Shown here in pieces: positions 59,748 through 64,000 of a stretch of DNA of 64,000 nucleotides. The stretch's first letter is position 1; every line of letters starts with the position of its first letter. The translations under genes were made by a program, and so were the position numbers. The notes below the pieces were generated by a model. That model worked only from the letters and a program-made list of their open reading frames with translations, had not been told where the DNA came from and made no database searches. The DNA is from Kineosporia babensis (lineage in GTDB: Bacteria; Actinomycetota; Actinomycetes; Actinomycetales; Kineosporiaceae): NCBI RefSeq assembly GCF_021129305.1, contig NZ_JAJOMB010000018.1, positions 124,001-188,000 on the forward strand. Direction: 5' to 3'.

Positions 59748-61438
59748 CCTCGGGCGTCAGGCTCATCATGATCAAGAGTGTGATCTTGATGAGTCACTTC
59801 TTCCCCACCTGACTCAGTTGCGCCTAGCTGTAACCAGTTCCGCCAGCTCGAGCGTGACCCTACAAGCCGAAAGCCGCACTTGCGAGGCCATCTGTCATCG
59901 CTGCGGAGCCAGTTCAGCCCGCGTCCACGGCCGTTACCGGCGGACGCTGATGGATGCCCCGATGTCCGGCCGGACCGTGACCATCAGGCTGCAGGTGCGC
60001 CGATTCCGCTGTGAGAACGTTGCCTGTCCGCAGGCCACGTTCAGCGAGCAGATCCCCGAGGTGACTCACCGCCACGCGCGTCGAACCGTCCTGGCCGGAG
60101 CCATGCTGGCTCAGATCGCCCTGGTCCTGGCCGGTCGAGCAGGCGCCCGCCTCGCCGGCGGTCTCGGGCTGCCCGTCGAGCGAGACACTCTGGTCCGCAT
60201 CGTTCGACGACTGCCCGACCCCAAGCTGCCCGAAAAAGGTTTACACATATTGGGAGTAGACGATTTCGCGCTGCGCCGGGGGCACAACTACGGAACCGTC
60301 CTGATCGACCTCGACACGCGGCGCCCCCTCGACCTCCTCGCCGGCCGAGACTCCGAAACGCTCGTCACCTGGCTGCGCGAACACGGCAATGACGTTCAGG
60401 TCGTCTGCCGCGACCGGGCCGGTGCCTATGCGCAGGCCACGCGGGACGCAATCCCCGACGCAGTCCAGGTGGCCGACCGGTGGCACCTTTGGCATAACCT
60501 CGCTGGTCACGTCGAGAATGCGGTCAAGCGGCTGCGCAGTTCTTGGAAAAACATCTCCGTAGAACAACTTCCACATACGCACGGGGCTGAGGAGCCGAAG
60601 GCCAACCCAACGGATCCGGCTGAGAAGACCATGCCCAATGTCGTCGAAACCGGCCCCGTGACTGGCCTCGATGCACGCCATCAAGAACGGTGGCACACCG
60701 TCCACGATCTTCTCGATCAGAAGCTGCCGCTCCGGGAGATCATGCGGCGCACCGCCCTGTCCCGGGGCACGGTCAGGGCGTTCGCGCGAGCTGCCCGGCC
60801 CGAGGATCTGTATCGCGGTCACCGAGCCGGCCGCGGACGAGAGCTCGACCAGCACCGTGAGTTCCTCCTCCAGCAATGGACTTCGGGCATCACGAACGCC
60901 GCCGTTCTCCTGCGCCTGCTGCGGGCACGAGGCTACCGAGGGCAAGGCAGCGCGCTGCGTAAGTATCTCCAGCCCTGGCGCATCGAGACACCATCCACCA
61001 GGCCTGCCCGCAAACCTTTGACCGTGCACGAGCTGACCCGACAGCTGTGCACCCGCCCCGAAGACCTCGGCGCTGACGAAAAGATGAGCTTGAAGCACCT
61101 CCTGGAGAACTGCCTACCATTGGCTCAACTGGCCCAGCACGTCAGCGCCTTCGCCGAGATGATGACCAGACGAACCGGCAACCGCGATCTGCACACCTGG
61201 CTCGCGCAGGTGAACGCCACCACCGATCAACCCGAGCTGAAGTCCTTCGCCCGCGGCCTGCTCACCGACTACGACGCCGTGCGCGCCGGACTGTCCCTGC
61301 CCTACTCCAGCGGACCAGTCGAAGGCCACAACACCCGCATCAAGATGATCAAGCGCAAGCTCTACGGACGCGCGAACCTCGACCTGCTCCGCAAAATGGT
61401 CCTGCTAGCACCATGATCACCAAACGTGCGCCAGAGCC
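59703..61438 (+). mobile_element. ISL3-family insertion sequence, copy 1 (1736 bp)
   Basis: The left end GGCTCTGGCGCACTTTATGT and the right end, read inward, GGCTCTGGCGCACGTTTGGT form the terminal inverted repeats (13 bases exact). One transposase gene fills the element. Copy 2 follows after seven bases. Confidence 0.88.
59818..61416 (+). CDS. ISL3-family transposase, copy 1
   Basis: This 532-aa transposase has an N-terminal zinc-finger (CEAICHRCG, then RCENVACPQ) and the DDE core: LGVDDFALRRGHNYGTVLIDL (Asp), VVCRDRAGAYAQATRDAIPDAVQVADRWH (Asp) and SSGPVEGHNTRIKMIKRKLYG (Glu). TTG 59818 is the first usual start codon; the frame stays open upstream through LLPHLTQL, which resembles the family N-terminus, so the real start may be earlier. 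Seems intact. Confidence 0.9.
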   Translation: MRLAVTSSASSSVTLQAESRTCEAICHRCGASSARVHGRYRRTLMDAPMSGRTVTIRLQVRRFRCENVACPQATFSEQIPEVTHRHARRTVLAGAMLAQIALVLAGRAGARLAGGLGLPVERDTLVRIVRRLPDPKLPEKGLHILGVDDFALRRGHNYGTVLIDLDTRRPLDLLAGRDSETLVTWLREHGNDVQVVCRDRAGAYAQATRDAIPDAVQVADRWHLWHNLAGHVENAVKRLRSSWKNISVEQLPHTHGAEEPKANPTDPAEKTMPNVVETGPVTGLDARHQERWHTVHDLLDQKLPLREIMRRTALSRGTVRAFARAARPEDLYRGHRAGRGRELDQHREFLLQQWTSGITNAAVLLRLLRARGYRGQGSALRKYLQPWRIETPSTRPARKPLTVHELTRQLCTRPEDLGADEKMSLKHLLENCLPLAQLAQHVSAFAEMMTRRTGNRDLHTWLAQVNATTDQPELKSFARGLLTDYDAVRAGLSLPYSSGPVEGHNTRIKMIKRKLYGRANLDLLRKMVLLAP

Positions 61439-61445
61439 CTTTTCA

Positions 61446-63181
61446 GGATCTGGCGCACTTTATGTGACGGTTTGCAGCGTGGCGCGCTGACCTCAGGCGT
61501 TGTATTGAGCATGATCAAGAGTGTGATCTCAATGAGTCACTTCTTCCCCACCTGACTCAGTTGCGCCTAGCTGTAACCAGTTCCGCCAGCTCGAGCGTGA
61601 CCCTACAAGCCGAAAGCCGCACTTGCGAGGCCATCTGTCATCGCTGCGGAGCCAGTTCAGCCCGCGTCCACGGCCGTTACCGGCGGACACTGATGGATGC
61701 CCCGATGTCCGGCCGGACCGTGACCATCAGGCTGCAGGTGCGCCGATTCCGCTGCGAGAACGTCGCCTGTCCGCAGGCCACGTTCAGCGAGCAGATCCCC
61801 GAAGTGACTCACCGCCACGCGCGCCGAACCGTCCTGGCCGGAACCATGCTGGCCCAGATCGCCCTGGTCCTGGCCGGCCGAGCAGGGGCCCGCCTCGCCA
61901 GCGGCCTCGGGCTGCCCGTCGAGCGGGACACGCTGGTGCGCATCGTTCGACGGCTGCCCGACCCGGCTCTGCCCGAAAAGGGTTTACGCATCTTGGGAGT
62001 AGACGACTTCGCGCTGCGCCGAGGGCACAACTACGGCACTGTCCTGATCGACCTCGACACGCGTCGCCCGCTCGATCTTCTCGCCGGCCGGGACTCTGAG
62101 ACGCTCACCACCTGGTTACGCGAACACGGCAACGACGTTCAGGTGGTCTGTCGCGACCGTGCTGGTGCATTTGCCCAGGCCACGCGGGATGCGATCCCCG
62201 ATGCAGTACAGGTGGCTGACCGGTGGCACCTTTGGCACAACCTCGCCGGTCACGTCGAGAAGGCAGTCAAACGGCTGCGCAGTTCCTGGAAAAACATTTC
62301 AGAAGAACACGTTCCAAATGATCAGGGCGTTGACGAGCCCGAGGCATGCCCAACAGGGCCCGGCGAGCCACCAACGCTCAAGGTCGTCGAAGCAGGCCCC
62401 GTGACCGGTCTCGATGCGCGCCATCACGACCGGTGGCACGTCGTGCATGACCTGCTGGAACAGAAGCTCTCGATTCGGGAGATCATGCGTCGCACCGCCC
62501 TGTCCCGGGGCACGGTCAGGGCGTTCGCGCGAGCTGCCCGGCCCGAGGATCTGTATCGCGGTCACCGAGCCGGCGGTGGACGAGAACTCGACCAGCACCG
62601 TGAGTTCCTCCTCCAGCAATGGACTTCGGGCATCACGAATGCCACCGTTCTCCTGGGCCAGCTCCGCGCGCGAGGCTACCGAGGGCAAGGCAGTGCCCTG
62701 CGCAAGTATCTCCAGCCCTGGCGCATCGAGACACCGTCCGCCAGGCCGGCCCGCAAACCATTGACCGTGCGCGAGCTGACTCGGCAGCTGTGCACTCGCC
62801 CCGAAGACCTCGGCGCCGACGAAAAGGTCGTCCTGAATTATCTCTTGGAGAACTGCCTACCGCTGGCCCAACTGGCCCAGCACGTCAGCGGCTTCGCCGA
62901 GATGATGACCAGACGCACCGGCGACCGCGATCTGAACGCCTGGCTCGCGAAGGTGAACGCGGCCACCGATCAGCCCGAACTGAAGTCCTTCGCCCGTGGC
63001 CTGCTCACCGACTACGACGCCGTGCGCGCAGGACTGTCTCTGCCCTACTCCAGCGGACCGGTCGAAGGTCACAACACCCGCATCAAGATGATCAAGCGCA
63101 AGCTCTACGGACGAGCCAACCTCGACCTGCTCCGCAAAATGGTCCTGTTAGCACCATGATCACCAAACGTGCGCCAGAGCC
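61446..63181 (+). mobile_element. ISL3-family insertion sequence, copy 2 (1736 bp)
   Basis: Same length and orientation as copy 1. Left end GGATCTGGCGCAC (one change from copy 1), right end ending in GCGCCAGAGCC. The seven bases CTTTTCA precede it and recur just after it (63183-63189), consistent with a target duplication of 7-8 bp. Confidence 0.88.
61561..63159 (+). CDS. ISL3-family transposase, copy 2
   Basis: This 532-aa transposase is nearly the same as copy 1. Most differences cluster in the linker around residues 245-285 (EEHVPNDQGVDEPEACPTGP against EQLPHTHGAEEPKANPTDP). All three DDE residues and the zinc-finger cysteines are kept. The pair may have moved together or arisen by tandem insertion. 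Confidence 0.9.
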   Translation: MRLAVTSSASSSVTLQAESRTCEAICHRCGASSARVHGRYRRTLMDAPMSGRTVTIRLQVRRFRCENVACPQATFSEQIPEVTHRHARRTVLAGTMLAQIALVLAGRAGARLASGLGLPVERDTLVRIVRRLPDPALPEKGLRILGVDDFALRRGHNYGTVLIDLDTRRPLDLLAGRDSETLTTWLREHGNDVQVVCRDRAGAFAQATRDAIPDAVQVADRWHLWHNLAGHVEKAVKRLRSSWKNISEEHVPNDQGVDEPEACPTGPGEPPTLKVVEAGPVTGLDARHHDRWHVVHDLLEQKLSIREIMRRTALSRGTVRAFARAARPEDLYRGHRAGGGRELDQHREFLLQQWTSGITNATVLLGQLRARGYRGQGSALRKYLQPWRIETPSARPARKPLTVRELTRQLCTRPEDLGADEKVVLNYLLENCLPLAQLAQHVSGFAEMMTRRTGDRDLNAWLAKVNAATDQPELKSFARGLLTDYDAVRAGLSLPYSSGPVEGHNTRIKMIKRKLYGRANLDLLRKMVLLAP

Positions 63182-63571
63182 ACTTTTCAGGAAGCTGCGA
63201 CAATCTCCTCGGGCCGGGTGAGACCTGGCTCATGAGGGCGGCTCGCCGTGGTTCGCCTCGATGGCAGCCAACGAGGTTCAGTTGGTTCGGAGCCAGACCG
63301 CTCGCACGGCCGCGCGAGCGAGCCATTCGTCGTTCGACGTCATCCGGATCTCCCACTGTCCCTGGGTACCGGACGGGTGCGACGCCCATGAACCCGGCCC
63401 AGGGATCGCTGTGCACGGTCGCGAGCAACGACCACAGAGGGTTTGCCAATATCTTGCGTCACTGTCGTCACTGCCGTGACGGGCACGCGTCACGCGAGCA
63501 ATCTCGTCGCGGTCGGCAGCCCTCCCCTTCTACAGTGGCCGTGAACGTCTCGCCCTGATCGTGTGGAGAAG
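63182..63571. other. Gene-free stretch right of the ISL3 pair
   Basis: Begins with the second CTTTTCA copy. No intact gene is seen. A minus-strand frame reads QWEIRMTSNDEWLARAAVRAV near 63360-63300, which might be a gene remnant, but no family is recognised. Confidence 0.3.
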
Positions 63572-64000
63572 ATGATGGTCTGGCAGACCGAACGGCCGGT
63601 GACCGAGTTGGTGGGTGCGGCCGGGGAGCTCTGGGCCGCCGAGCCCGCCGTGAATACGATGCTGCTGAGCCTCACTGGCGGCAGCGCACCTCACACCGGC
63701 GGTTGGTGGCGGGCCCCGGACGGATCGGTCGCCGGGAGCTATCTACATTCGACGATCGGCATGCTGCTGCTGGGGTCCATGCCGCCGAGGTCCGCGAGCG
63801 TGCTGGCCGAGAGGCTGGCTGGCGACCGGAAACCGCTCTCCGCCCGGGGCGTTCAGGGGCCTCGGGCGCTGGTTGAGGAGTTCGTGGCGGTCTGGGAAGC
63901 CCGCACCGGCGCCCGCGCCGCCGCTACCATGGACCAAGCCCTGCACCGCCTCGGCACCCTCATCGGTCCCGAGCCGGGCCCGGAGGGGTGGGCCCGCACC
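63572..64000 (+). CDS. 5' part of a gene running off the window
   Basis: A 143-codon frame opens at ATG 63572 with GTGGAGAAG just upstream and continues to the window end. It reads MMVWQTERPVTELVGAAGEL, then GWWRAPDGSVAGSYLHSTIGMLLLGSMPP. Codon use is normal for this genome. The N-terminal part resembles the extra domain seen before some GNAT acetyltransferases, but this is a guess. Confidence 0.6.
   Translation, partial: MMVWQTERPVTELVGAAGELWAAEPAVNTMLLSLTGGSAPHTGGWWRAPDGSVAGSYLHSTIGMLLLGSMPPRSASVLAERLAGDRKPLSARGVQGPRALVEEFVAVWEARTGARAAATMDQALHRLGTLIGPEPGPEGWART

Noticed and set aside
63105-63449. A 114-codon minus-strand frame right of the ISL3 pair
   Set aside because: It extends into the IS end and shows no family match. 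Only a short segment looks possibly coding.
1-64000. CRISPR arrays, tRNA and rRNA genes
   Set aside because: No regularly spaced short repeats, no cloverleaf-like segment with a CCA-type end and no rRNA-like conserved stretch were noticed. A tRNA or rfam scan would settle this.

Overview
The window reads as chromosomal DNA of a high-GC actinobacterium. The G/C-rich third codon positions, frequent GTG starts, many TetR regulators, two WhiJ-type XRE/DUF397 pairs and secreted lipoproteins all fit, probably in a morphologically complex genus. I cannot name the species. I saw no rRNA, tRNA or CRISPR array.

0-7.3 kb: a TraB/GumN-like protein, a GNAT acetyltransferase overlapping a 3-hydroxyacyl-CoA dehydrogenase, a small secreted protein, and an S66-type LD-carboxypeptidase homologue that seems to lack its catalytic serine. 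A tandem array of four divergent paralogues of an unrecognised ~130-aa family follows, with an ISAs1-like transposase remnant between copies 1 and 2.

7.5-20.5 kb: a peptide/amide uptake and hydrolysis region. A double-module Lrp/AsnC regulator and an M20 amidohydrolase are divergent from a complete oligopeptide ABC transporter (binding lipoprotein, two permeases, two ATPases) that ends in a C39-peptidase-like protein. PaiB, a YtcJ-type amidohydrolase and a PucR-type regulator follow. Three CGTGCACG palindromes lie in the divergent promoter region.

20.6-28.1 kb: a TetR regulator, an FAD monooxygenase preceded by two matching palindromic operators, a histidine kinase and a convergent overlapping NarL-type response regulator, and a 1028-aa RND efflux pump.

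28.2-41 kb: a GGDEF protein, a beta-mannosidase, a TetR/DHA2-exporter pair, a membrane alpha/beta hydrolase, an SDR/TetR operon with palindromic operators, TetR and SMI1/KNR4 debris, a TetR divergent from a TAP-type lipoprotein hydrolase, and a CHMI-like isomerase broken by a one-base slip in a G6 run.

41-59 kb: an accessory, rearranged zone. Its centrepiece is a three-gene overlapping operon at 42.8-48.6 kb. It encodes a 1622-aa protein with a caspase-like protease, an HSP90-type (GHKL) ATPase and winged-helix-like repeats, then a Cys-rich zinc-ribbon-like protein and a multi-pass membrane protein. This architecture is of the biological-conflict (immunity or cell-suicide) type. Around it are UppP, a Fic protein, the two XRE/DUF397 pairs, secreted proteins, and several pairs of diverged direct repeats. 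In two of these pairs each copy keeps one of two convergent genes intact and only the tail of the other, which suggests insertion or rearrangement endpoints. A 29-nt hairpin occurs exactly at two of the junctions.

52.7-63.2 kb: an IS3-family element that cuts a small gene beside an XRE regulator, and two near-identical 1736-bp ISL3-family elements in tandem that cut a secreted HAF-repeat-like gene. The window ends inside a further unrecognised gene.
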